64,000 nucleotides of DNA, taken from positions 248,001 through 312,000 of the forward strand of contig NZ_QFRJ01000001.1 of the NCBI RefSeq assembly GCF_003143775.1. The letters are read 5' to 3'. Shown one piece after another: positions 45,231 through 52,202 of this stretch. Every line of letters starts with the position of its first letter. Positions within the stretch are counted from its first letter, which is position 1. A model generated the notes under the pieces. It was given only the letters and a program-made list of their open reading frames with translations, had not been told where the DNA came from and made no database searches. Source of the DNA: Brumimicrobium oceani. Lineage in GTDB: Bacteria; Bacteroidota; Bacteroidia; Flavobacteriales_D; Crocinitomicaceae. The translations under genes and the position numbers were made by a program.

Positions 45231-46225
45231 TTTTAAAATTAAATACATCAGTAAAAGGAGCTGAGGCTGCACAATTAGCAGAGGAAAACAAGGCGTTCCA
45301 TATCACATATAAAGGGAGTGAACACTTAATAACTTCTTCTTCATTGAAAGAAGTGCCTTCAGCCTTAGCGGCTAAAGTGGATGACCACTGGGTTTTTGCA
45401 AATGATATGCAATTGGCTTCTCGTGAGTTTCAAAAAGAAACACGTGAAATTAAAATTGGAGATATAACAATAGGAGGGGACACGAAGAATACAATTCTAA
45501 TTGGTGGACCTTGTTCCGTAGAATCTTTGGAGCAAATTCAAGAGAGTGCACAATTGATCAAATCTTTAGGCTTAACAACTTTGCGCGGAGGGTGCTACAA
45601 GCCAAGAACATCTCCATATAGTTTTCAAGGTTTAGGATTGGAGGGCTTGAAGTTGCTTGCGCAAATGCGTGAAGAACATGGCTTAAGTGTTATTACAGAA
45701 GTAAGAGATGCTACCCACGTGGATGAAGTGATTGAACACAGTGATATTGTTCAGATTGGGGCAAAAGCAATGTATGATCAAGGGATTTTGCGAGCGTGTG
45801 CTAAAATAAACAAACCTGTTTTATTGAAACGTGGATTTGGAACAACGCTCCAAGAATTTGTTCAAGCAGCTGAATTTATTTTATCTGGTGGAAACGATCA
45901 GGTTATTTTGTGTGAACGTGGAATTAGAACTTTCGAAACAAAAACAAGATTCACGCTGGATTTATGTGGTGTCGCATATTTACAAGAGTATACTAATTTG
46001 CCAATTGTTTTAGATCCAAGTCATGCCTTAGGCTATAGATATGGTGTTGAAAAATTAGCAAAAGCCTGTGTTGCTATGGGGATCGATGGTTTAATTATCG
46101 AAGCTCACCCAAATCCTTCAGTAGCTAAGTCTGATGCAGCACAACAATTAACTCACGAACAATTTAAAGCCATGAAATCTGCAATAGAACCTGTGGCAAG
46201 TAGTGTTGGTTATAAAATCGTATAA
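45227..46225 (+). CDS. DAHP/Kdo8P-synthase superfamily aldolase with altered substrate motifs
   Basis: Condenses phosphoenolpyruvate with a phosphorylated aldose. 332 residues: an N-terminal ferredoxin-like domain about 1-65 ending REFQKETREI, as in type I-beta DAHP synthases, and a TIM barrel with IGGPCSVES, CYKPRTSPYSFQG, LLKRGFGTTLQEF, CERGIRTFETKTRFTLDL and EAHPNP. KPRTS (not KANRS) places it on the DAHP-synthase side. Two otherwise conserved motifs differ: GARNMQN reads GAKAMYDQ (178-185) and DPSHGTG reads DPSHALGYR (263-271). These line the aldose phosphate end, so a substrate other than erythrose 4-phosphate is likely. Overlaps both neighbours. Ordinary AroF function is the alternative. 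Confidence 0.85.
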   Translation: MILKLNTSVKGAEAAQLAEENKAFHITYKGSEHLITSSSLKEVPSALAAKVDDHWVFANDMQLASREFQKETREIKIGDITIGGDTKNTILIGGPCSVESLEQIQESAQLIKSLGLTTLRGGCYKPRTSPYSFQGLGLEGLKLLAQMREEHGLSVITEVRDATHVDEVIEHSDIVQIGAKAMYDQGILRACAKINKPVLLKRGFGTTLQEFVQAAEFILSGGNDQVILCERGIRTFETKTRFTLDLCGVAYLQEYTNLPIVLDPSHALGYRYGVEKLAKACVAMGIDGLIIEAHPNPSVAKSDAAQQLTHEQFKAMKSAIEPVASSVGYKIV

Positions 46226-46902
46226 TGGAACTATTAGCGGAAAATTTAGAAGCAATTTTAAGGAAAGGCAATAGCAGCTTGAATCAATACTTGGAAGAAA
46301 ACGAGGTGTCTAAAGTTGAACATTTGACTTTGGGCACGCTCGAGCTCTTTTGTTATAGAAATGATATAGATTTCGTAAATCTGCTTTCATACAAAATGAA
46401 CGTTGACCCTCAAAAGGCAAAGCGCATTAAACTATTGATTTTAGATGTTGATGGGGTAATGACAGATGCTGGAATGTTCTTTACGGAGAATGGAGATCAA
46501 ATTAAAAAGTATAACGCCAAAGACGGAATGGCCATTATGGCTTTAAAAAAATCGGGTGTTGATGTAGGAATCATTTCTTCAGGATTTAAACTAGAAATGG
46601 TGAAAGCAAGAGCAGAGCTATTGAGAATCGAACATTTGTATGTTGGAAGAGATCCGAAGATTGACATTCTTAAAGGTTGGTGTGAAAAACTAAACATCAA
46701 CTTATCAGAAGTTGGAATTATCGGGGACGATATCAACGATCTTCAAGTAATGAAAAGTGTTGGTTTTTCTGCAGCTCCTTCAGATGCTGTCCCTGTGGTG
46801 AAGGCAAACGTTGATTTAGTTTTAAACAGTAAAGGAGGGCGTGGTTGTGTGCGGGAGTTCATCGATCATTATTTATTAGACGAACCACTCCAAGGACATT
46901 AA
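46225..46902 (+). CDS. KdsC-like HAD phosphatase with helical N-terminal extension
   Basis: HAD superfamily C0 phosphatase; KdsC relatives hydrolyse 3-deoxy-D-manno-octulosonate 8-phosphate and similar sugar-acid phosphates. 225 residues. Catalytic Asp74 and Asp76 in LILDVDGVMTDAG, the Ser/Thr motif in VGIISSGF, and motif III/IV in GIIGDDINDLQVMKSVGFSAAPSDA; the C-terminal GGRGCVREFIDHYL is the KdsC/NeuA-phosphatase tail. The catalytic part begins near residue 68; KdsC proteins are usually 170-188 long, so the first 65 helical residues (MELLAENLEAILRKGN) are an addition. Its ATG overlaps the stop of the aldolase gene by one base. It fits as the last, dephosphorylating step of the operon. Confidence 0.9.
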   Translation: MELLAENLEAILRKGNSSLNQYLEENEVSKVEHLTLGTLELFCYRNDIDFVNLLSYKMNVDPQKAKRIKLLILDVDGVMTDAGMFFTENGDQIKKYNAKDGMAIMALKKSGVDVGIISSGFKLEMVKARAELLRIEHLYVGRDPKIDILKGWCEKLNINLSEVGIIGDDINDLQVMKSVGFSAAPSDAVPVVKANVDLVLNSKGGRGCVREFIDHYLLDEPLQGH

Positions 46903-46905
46903 AAT

Positions 46906-47097
46906 TTATTCCGTTGTGCAAGAACCTTTAACTTCATCTTTTTTTGAACTTGGGTTCTTTAGTTCTTCGGAAACTGTTTGAGCTGCTAATAATTCAGACT
47001 TCGTTCCTAACTCGGCCAAAGAAGAATCAAATGATTGCGTTTTGTTCAGTTCTTGTTTGATTTTCCATTTCGGTATTTTCCTTACTTGTAATTCCAT
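46906..47097 (-). CDS. Small protein of unknown function (63 residues)
   Basis: An open frame with ATG at 47097 and stop at 46906, four bases from the convergent phosphatase stop. The product opens MELQVRKIPKWKIKQELNKT and ends DEVKGSCTTE. Even polar composition and no stops favour coding, but I see no domain, no double-glycine leader and no signal peptide. A chance frame cannot be excluded. Confidence 0.5.
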   Translation of the reverse strand: MELQVRKIPKWKIKQELNKTQSFDSSLAELGTKSELLAAQTVSEELKNPSSKKDEVKGSCTTE

Positions 47098-47188
47098 TGT
47101 TTTTTATTTTGACTAGTGTAAAGCAATAATAGTTCCAATTTTAATAAATAATTTGATTTATTGCTTTTTAAAATAAGACTATTTTTAA

Positions 47189-47219
47189 CAAAAAAAGCAT
47201 TCTCATGTCGAGAATGCTT
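47189..47219 (-). terminator. Terminator of the META-lipoprotein pair
   Basis: AAGCATTCTC and GAGAATGCTT form a perfect 10-bp stem with a 5-base loop. On the minus strand a T run follows. It lies 23 bases past the stop at 47242. Confidence 0.92.
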
Positions 47220-47241
47220 ATAGTCATTGTTTTACGATTTG

Positions 47242-47814
47242 TTAGTCTACCTGCATAATTAAAACGCCTAATTGGGTGTTTAATCCCATTATTGGTGTTG
47301 CAGCATAAGTCGAATTGTCATAAACTTTGGTTAGCGGTTCCTTAGTGTTTACCAATTCCTGTTTGTCTAAAATTTTTCCTTCATCCTTTTTATTCGTACT
47401 TAAAATAGTTTTTCCCGTTATATGGTTGACCAAAATTAAGCGCTCAACTTTGGCATTATTGAGCGATTGAACAAAGTACTGGTTTACTTGATTCATATTT
47501 TCAGCAATCATTTCGCTACGCACTGCCAAAGCTAAAGTACTCACTAACTGTTTTAAATGTTCTCCTTCAAGTACCTTTAACTCATCTTCGTGCGCTGTTT
47601 CAATCTCAGTTATTTGCTTCTCATAAGTAGAAATTGTTGTTCTGTTGGTGGCATAACCCCAAATGAGACTTACAGCAAGAAGTAATAAGAGGAATAGACT
47701 TAAAAAGTGTCTTTTCCAAAACGGCTTTTTCTTCTCTACTTTGCTATTCATAGCGGAAGAGTCAGACTTATCCGTACCTTCTCCAATCAATTTATCGTGT
47801 TCTTCAGTTTTCAT
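47242..47814 (-). CDS. Single-pass membrane protein with a sensor-like periplasmic domain
   Basis: 190 residues. A charged cytosolic stretch of about 35 residues (HDKLIGEGTDKSDSSAMNS), one TM helix at about 38-56 (FLSLFLLLLLAVSLIWGY), a coiled coil about 60-95, then a globular part of the Cache-like kind (VERLILVNHITGKTILSTNK, STYAATPIMGLNTQLGVLI). It looks like the input half of a receptor with no output domain attached. It overlaps the META lipoprotein stop by one base, so they are translated together. No named family fits; a partner subunit for the lipoprotein is inferred. Confidence 0.65.
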   Translation of the reverse strand: MKTEEHDKLIGEGTDKSDSSAMNSKVEKKKPFWKRHFLSLFLLLLLAVSLIWGYATNRTTISTYEKQITEIETAHEDELKVLEGEHLKQLVSTLALAVRSEMIAENMNQVNQYFVQSLNNAKVERLILVNHITGKTILSTNKKDEGKILDKQELVNTKEPLTKVYDNSTYAATPIMGLNTQLGVLIMQVD

Positions 47815-48584
47815 TAATCAACTTTTTTTAGTGTAATACTTCCTTCTGTGGATTCGAGCGTTAAAATTAGTTTGTTGTAAGAGTAAATTGGTTTACTTCT
47901 TAAAATATTTAAAATTTCGTTTTCGATTGTAGAAGTTTCTCCGCAATACATCTTAGTTGACGATAAGGGCTCAATAATCATTTTGTTGTATTCAAAATTC
48001 AAATTACCATTCACTTGATTACATCCAGCAAAACCACTCATTTGTTTTGTTACTAAATTGAACTCAAAATGTGGTAATTCTTTTGGGAACTGTTTAGCAT
48101 CTATCGCACGACCATTTATTTCATGAATAGCCCAAATGTCATGGAGTTGTGGTGTACCTCTGTAATATCCACATCCTTCATAATCTAAACCATTTTTCTC
48201 ATTGGTTTTTCTAATCATTATGTTTACTTTCCTACCATTGCGCATACACTCAGCAATATCAATATTAACACGAATAACATGCGTTTTGCTTTCGGCGGTG
48301 ATATTTACGATGTCTGCACCTTGAGCTACTACTTTTTCATTGTTTTCAGCCATAAATTGAATGTCATTCTTTGTATCTGTGAAAACTAATTTACCGTCAA
48401 AAGTTATGGATAGTTTCCAAGTATTATCTTTAGATTCGGCATAGAAATCAACTCCGCTAATATCCTGATGTGAAACTTCTGTTTTCAAATCTTCATTACT
48501 TTTAGTTTCTCTTTCTTTTGAATTGCCACATGACCAAAGAGATAATAGGGTTAAGGACAATAATATTGTTGTAATTTTTCTCAT
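47814..48584 (-). CDS. META-domain lipoprotein
   Basis: 256 residues. Lipobox LSLWSCG predicts Cys19 as the lipidated N terminus. An N-terminal region of about 20-140 of unknown type with several cysteines (IAECMRNGRKVNIMI, YEGCGYYRG) precedes a META/HslJ domain at about 145-255: HDIWAIHEINGRAID, MSGFAGCNQVNGNLNFEY, LSSTKMYCGE, IYSYNKLILTLE. META proteins are surface or periplasmic and tied to motility, stress or novobiocin sensitivity in other species, without a known reaction. Translated together with the single-pass protein at 47242. Confidence 0.82.
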   Translation of the reverse strand: MRKITTILLSLTLLSLWSCGNSKERETKSNEDLKTEVSHQDISGVDFYAESKDNTWKLSITFDGKLVFTDTKNDIQFMAENNEKVVAQGADIVNITAESKTHVIRVNIDIAECMRNGRKVNIMIRKTNEKNGLDYEGCGYYRGTPQLHDIWAIHEINGRAIDAKQFPKELPHFEFNLVTKQMSGFAGCNQVNGNLNFEYNKMIIEPLSSTKMYCGETSTIENEILNILRSKPIYSYNKLILTLESTEGSITLKKVD

Positions 48585-48607
48585 TTTTTTGTTCTATTTA
48601 TTTACTA

Positions 48608-49615
48608 TTAAATATAGTTATTCTTATCTAACTTAAGCCAATCAATTGTAGAATTAGCGAAAATGTCTTCTTTTACTTGCTGAGACAGATCACTATCTTC
48701 GATAAACTTGCCTATTTCAAGATCTCCCAAAGGGAATGGATAATCGGAACCTAAACAGATCTTTTTGCTGCCTTGCATTTTTAAAAGATACTTCAACATG
48801 TCAATATCGTGTGTAATACAGTCTATCCAGAATTTCCCTATGTATTCTCTTGGGTTAACAGGATTATCTATTGCTACTAGATCAGGTCTACAATTAAATC
48901 CGTGTTCTACTCTTCCAATTGTTGATAGAAAGGAACCACCTGCATGGGAGAAACAAACCCGTAATCCAGGTAAACGCTCCAATGTTCCACTAAAAATCAA
49001 AGAACAAGCTGCACGAGAAGTTTCAGCGGGCATACCAACCAACCAAGGCAGCCAGTATTTACGCATATCATCAAACCCCATCATGTCCCAAGGATGAATC
49101 ATAACTGCCATTCCTAGGCGGTCACATGCTTCAAAAATCGGAAAAAATCTTTCTTCGCTTAAGTTTAATCCATTAATATTAGATCCAATTTGAATCCCTT
49201 TCATTCCTAATTTGGCAATTCGTTCTAATTCTTGAATGGCTAATTCAGTGTCCTGCATCGGTATTGTTCCTAATCCTATATAATGTTTAGGATAGCGATC
49301 TACTAAATCAATAATGTGGTCATTTAAATACTGACTAACTTCCAATCCATCTTTTGGGTTTGCCCAATAAGAAAACAAAACAGGAATTGTACAAACAACT
49401 TGAACCGATGTATTAAACTCTTTGTATTCAGTAATACGGACATCTTCTTCCCAACAGTTTTCTTTAATCGTTCTAAAATATTTACCTCCTTGAATCATGT
49501 CTGCTTTTCCATCATCTCTTTCTTCTAAAAAGATAAAATCCCCATATCCAAACTTTTTTGTCCAGTCAGGAAGTTTCTTTGGGATGATGTGGGTGTGCAT
49601 ATCGATTTTCAACAT
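48608..49615 (-). CDS. Amidohydrolase of the ACMSD type
   Basis: Aminocarboxymuconate semialdehyde decarboxylase drains the kynurenine pathway toward picolinate or glutarate. From ATG 49615 the product is 335 residues, normal length; the ORF extension upstream (NENHNTIT) is not family-like. Seen: zinc ligands in KIDMHTHIIP, His in VMIHPWDMMG, FSHAGGSFLS, and the metal Asp in ICLGSDYPFPLG, plus GIQIGSNINGLNL. No kmo, kynU or haaO is adjacent, so the pathway context must lie elsewhere. Another amidohydrolase-2 decarboxylase is the alternative. Confidence 0.85.
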   Translation of the reverse strand: MLKIDMHTHIIPKKLPDWTKKFGYGDFIFLEERDDGKADMIQGGKYFRTIKENCWEEDVRITEYKEFNTSVQVVCTIPVLFSYWANPKDGLEVSQYLNDHIIDLVDRYPKHYIGLGTIPMQDTELAIQELERIAKLGMKGIQIGSNINGLNLSEERFFPIFEACDRLGMAVMIHPWDMMGFDDMRKYWLPWLVGMPAETSRAACSLIFSGTLERLPGLRVCFSHAGGSFLSTIGRVEHGFNCRPDLVAIDNPVNPREYIGKFWIDCITHDIDMLKYLLKMQGSKKICLGSDYPFPLGDLEIGKFIEDSDLSQQVKEDIFANSTIDWLKLDKNNYI

Positions 49616-49898
49616 AGTTATTGTATTATGGTTTTCATTAATTTTTAGCATGTTAATTCTCTACAATCTCTTTTGTCCAGCAGATGAATTGTTTGTTAAA
49701 TTTTGTTCTGCTCTTCTCTAAAGAACAAAGTCAAAATAATAATTGGTTTAATGCGACAAAATACCAAAAATATACGTGAATAACATTGCTGAATCAAGAA
49801 ATAGAACAGAAAATTGATGTTATTTAATAAATCTGAAGCAATCTTCCTAGCTCTGAAGTTCTAGGGCCTTTTGTTTTTCAAATCTTGAATAAAAGCTC

Positions 49899-49906
49899 TA
49901 TTTTTG
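49899..49906 (+). promoter_or_regulatory. TAnnTTTG -7 box abutting a lipoprotein gene
   Basis: TATTTTTG ends four bases before the ATG at 49911. As at 37570, a leaderless or very short leader transcript is suggested. Confidence 0.45.
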
Positions 49907-49910
49907 AAAA

Positions 49911-50630
49911 ATGAAATCGATATTTAATTTTTTTCTGGTTCTTGGAGTAGTTATTTTTATGCACTCCTGCGGCCCTGCAAGATTTGTTGAGCCCCTGAGA
50001 AAGCATCAAAATGCAATTGCTTTGGATGTAGGTGGACCAATTATCAAAGTTCCTGACCTTGCGGTTACACCCATACCATTTTCTTCCATCACTTATGGAC
50101 GAGGTGTTTCAAATAAATTAACGCTTCATGGCAGTTGGTATACTACAGCCGCTATTTTTGGGGTGGCACAAGTTGGAGCCGGAGCAACTTATGGTGTTTG
50201 GAAAAGTAAAAGAAAAAAACATGGGGTTTCAACTATGCTAGGGTTTAACACAGCTGTTGATTTGTTTGAAAATAATTTTAAGTTTTGGCCACAGTTAGAT
50301 GCCCATTATTATTTTAAATACAACTATAAAGAAAGAAATCAAGAAGATTTACTAACGAATGGTCGAAAAGTTGCTAATCTTTTTTACGCTGGTATTGGAA
50401 CTTGGTATGAATTAGCAAGTAAAAAGGCACATGGTGAAAGACAAGAAACTGTTGTTGTACCAATGTTAAATATCGGGCATGACTTAAATTGGAAAAGGTG
50501 GACCTTCAAAACAGAAGTTAAATTGATAGCACCATTTTCATTAAATGAAGACATTGTTGTCGACTATTTTAGTTTAACAGGAAAGAACGGTGCCACGGGG
50601 CTGTACTTAGGGCTAATCCACAAATTTTAA
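49911..50630 (+). CDS. Envelope lipoprotein, beta-rich, unknown function
   Basis: 239 residues with signal peptide and lipobox VIFMHSCG, lipidated Cys near residue 20. The mature part alternates aromatic and glycine residues in short strands (NAIALDVGGPIIKVPDLAV, ITYGRGVSNKLTLHGSWY, TATYGVWKSKRKKHGVSTML-like, and the final GATGLYLGLIHKF), consistent with an outer-membrane lipoprotein carrying a small beta-barrel-like domain. It ends with an aromatic residue, as many outer membrane barrels do. Followed after 4 bases by the hydrolase lipoprotein. No named family. Confidence 0.72.
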   Translation: MKSIFNFFLVLGVVIFMHSCGPARFVEPLRKHQNAIALDVGGPIIKVPDLAVTPIPFSSITYGRGVSNKLTLHGSWYTTAAIFGVAQVGAGATYGVWKSKRKKHGVSTMLGFNTAVDLFENNFKFWPQLDAHYYFKYNYKERNQEDLLTNGRKVANLFYAGIGTWYELASKKAHGERQETVVVPMLNIGHDLNWKRWTFKTEVKLIAPFSLNEDIVVDYFSLTGKNGATGLYLGLIHKF

Positions 50631-50634
50631 TCGA

Positions 50635-51534
50635 ATGAAAAAGGTAGTATTAATAAGCATCGTAGGAGTTTCATTTTTGTTTTTGGGTTGCAAAAAACGA
50701 CTCGATAGCTTTCTATTTAATAATGATAATTCTATAACTGAATATAAATTAGATAGTTATGGCGGGGATTTAGCATTGGAAGTTCCTATAGATTATCTTG
50801 TTCCCGATTCTGATATTCATTTATTTGAGTACGAAATCGTGGATGAAGGAGCTAAATTGAAAGTGTCGGCAATATTTGTAGGAGATTTAAATAAAATAAA
50901 AAGTGATACAGTAATTTTGTATTGTCATGGAAATAAAGATCATATGGACCATTATTGGCCACGACAAAAGCTCTTGAGTCATGTTGGAGAACAAGGTAGA
51001 TACGGTGTCTTGATGTTTGATTACCCTGGATATGGACTGTCGCAAGGGACGCCATCTGAGCAAAACATATATGAGGCAACCAATGGAGCAATGAAATGGC
51101 TTTCTAAAAATGGTTTATCAAATGACAGATTGATTGTTTATGGTTATTCTTTGGGTAGCGCGCCTGCCACAAAATCTGTCGGTGACAAACCATTTGTGAT
51201 GGTTCCAAGTAAAATTATTCTTGAAGCTCCTTTCGCTAGCAGTGAGGTTATGATTCAAGACGCTGCCATTTTAGGAATGCCTTCATCTTTTTTTGTAAAT
51301 GCAAAAATTGATAATGCGGAACAAATCAAAAAGTGTACTGTTCCCTTGTTTTGGTTACACGGAGTAAATGACGATTTTTTATCAATAGATTCGCACGGAA
51401 GATTGGTTTATAATAATCATAAAACAAGTTGGAAGATAAAAAATGAAGTGCCAGGTGCAGGTCACAGTGATGTGCCCACTTTCATAGGTTATTCAGATTA
51501 TCTGAATGAAATTTTAAACTTTATTGTTAATTAG
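50635..51534 (+). CDS. Alpha/beta hydrolase lipoprotein
   Basis: 299 residues. Lipobox FLFLGCK gives lipidated Cys19. Alpha/beta-hydrolase core with VILYCHGNKDHM, the glycine-rich VLMFDYPGYGLSQGTPSE turn, nucleophile Ser172 in VYGYSLGSAPATK, acid in LFWLHGVNDDFLSID and His in VPGAGHSDVP. This is the arrangement of the ABHD17/BEM46-like group. It starts 4 bases after the lipoprotein at 49911, so the two envelope lipoproteins are co-transcribed. The substrate is unknown. Confidence 0.85.
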   Translation: MKKVVLISIVGVSFLFLGCKKRLDSFLFNNDNSITEYKLDSYGGDLALEVPIDYLVPDSDIHLFEYEIVDEGAKLKVSAIFVGDLNKIKSDTVILYCHGNKDHMDHYWPRQKLLSHVGEQGRYGVLMFDYPGYGLSQGTPSEQNIYEATNGAMKWLSKNGLSNDRLIVYGYSLGSAPATKSVGDKPFVMVPSKIILEAPFASSEVMIQDAAILGMPSSFFVNAKIDNAEQIKKCTVPLFWLHGVNDDFLSIDSHGRLVYNNHKTSWKIKNEVPGAGHSDVPTFIGYSDYLNEILNFIVN

Positions 51535-51800
51535 CCCATTGACAAAAATGACCTGATTTTAGATGGTGATTACATTTTAGCGATATCTAAGTTCCCAACG
51601 GTGAAATATTCGTTAATTTGCGCTTAATTGATACAGAAACTGTTGCGAATGTATTAATGTATGTTTGAGCAATGAAAATTGAATATAATAAATGAATAGG
51701 CAACCAATAGGAAAGCCCACCGTTAATTAAGTGCAGTAAGCATGTATTTATTTCTTAGAAGTAAATTGATTGTTTTTTTAACTTTAGAAATTTTTTAATT

Positions 51801-52190
51801 ATGATGAGTAAGTTTTTTACATTAGTTTTTATGACACTTGTAACAGTAAGTGTTGCATACAGTCAAGTATACGAAGGTGTTTACGAAAATTCAAATGAAG
51901 AGGTGAGGGCTAGATTGGACCAGAACAAAATTTCAGGAATTGATATTTTGACTGATGTTGTCGCTCATCACGAGTTTAAGGTAGCGAGTTTAGACGATAA
52001 TAAAAGAACGAAGTTATTCAACTTAGCGAAAAGCAATCAATACACAGAAGAGTTCCTTTTTAATGAAGAATTAAATTCTTTTACTCTTCTTAGCTCTGCT
52101 CATATGACGAAAGAAATGATCGTTGACCTAATAGAATCTTCAAACTTAACGTTAGTTGAATATGCCGTGGTGTATTCAATTGTCGAATAA
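51801..52190 (+). CDS. Small secreted protein upstream of a T9SS type B protein
   Basis: 129 residues with signal peptide (FFTLVFMTLVTVSVAYSQ, residues about 4-21). The mature part is helical at first (VRARLDQNKISGIDILTDVV) and mixed later (FLFNEELNSFTLLSSA). It ends 12 bases before the gliding-type surface protein and may be its periplasmic helper or a co-secreted protein. No family recognised. Confidence 0.65.
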   Translation: MMSKFFTLVFMTLVTVSVAYSQVYEGVYENSNEEVRARLDQNKISGIDILTDVVAHHEFKVASLDDNKRTKLFNLAKSNQYTEEFLFNEELNSFTLLSSAHMTKEMIVDLIESSNLTLVEYAVVYSIVE

Positions 52191-52202
52191 AAAAATATTA
52201 GT

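Noticed and set aside
45227-46225. Kdo-8-phosphate synthase (KdsA)
   Set aside because: The diagnostic KANRS motif is replaced by KPRTS, which belongs to DAHP-type enzymes.
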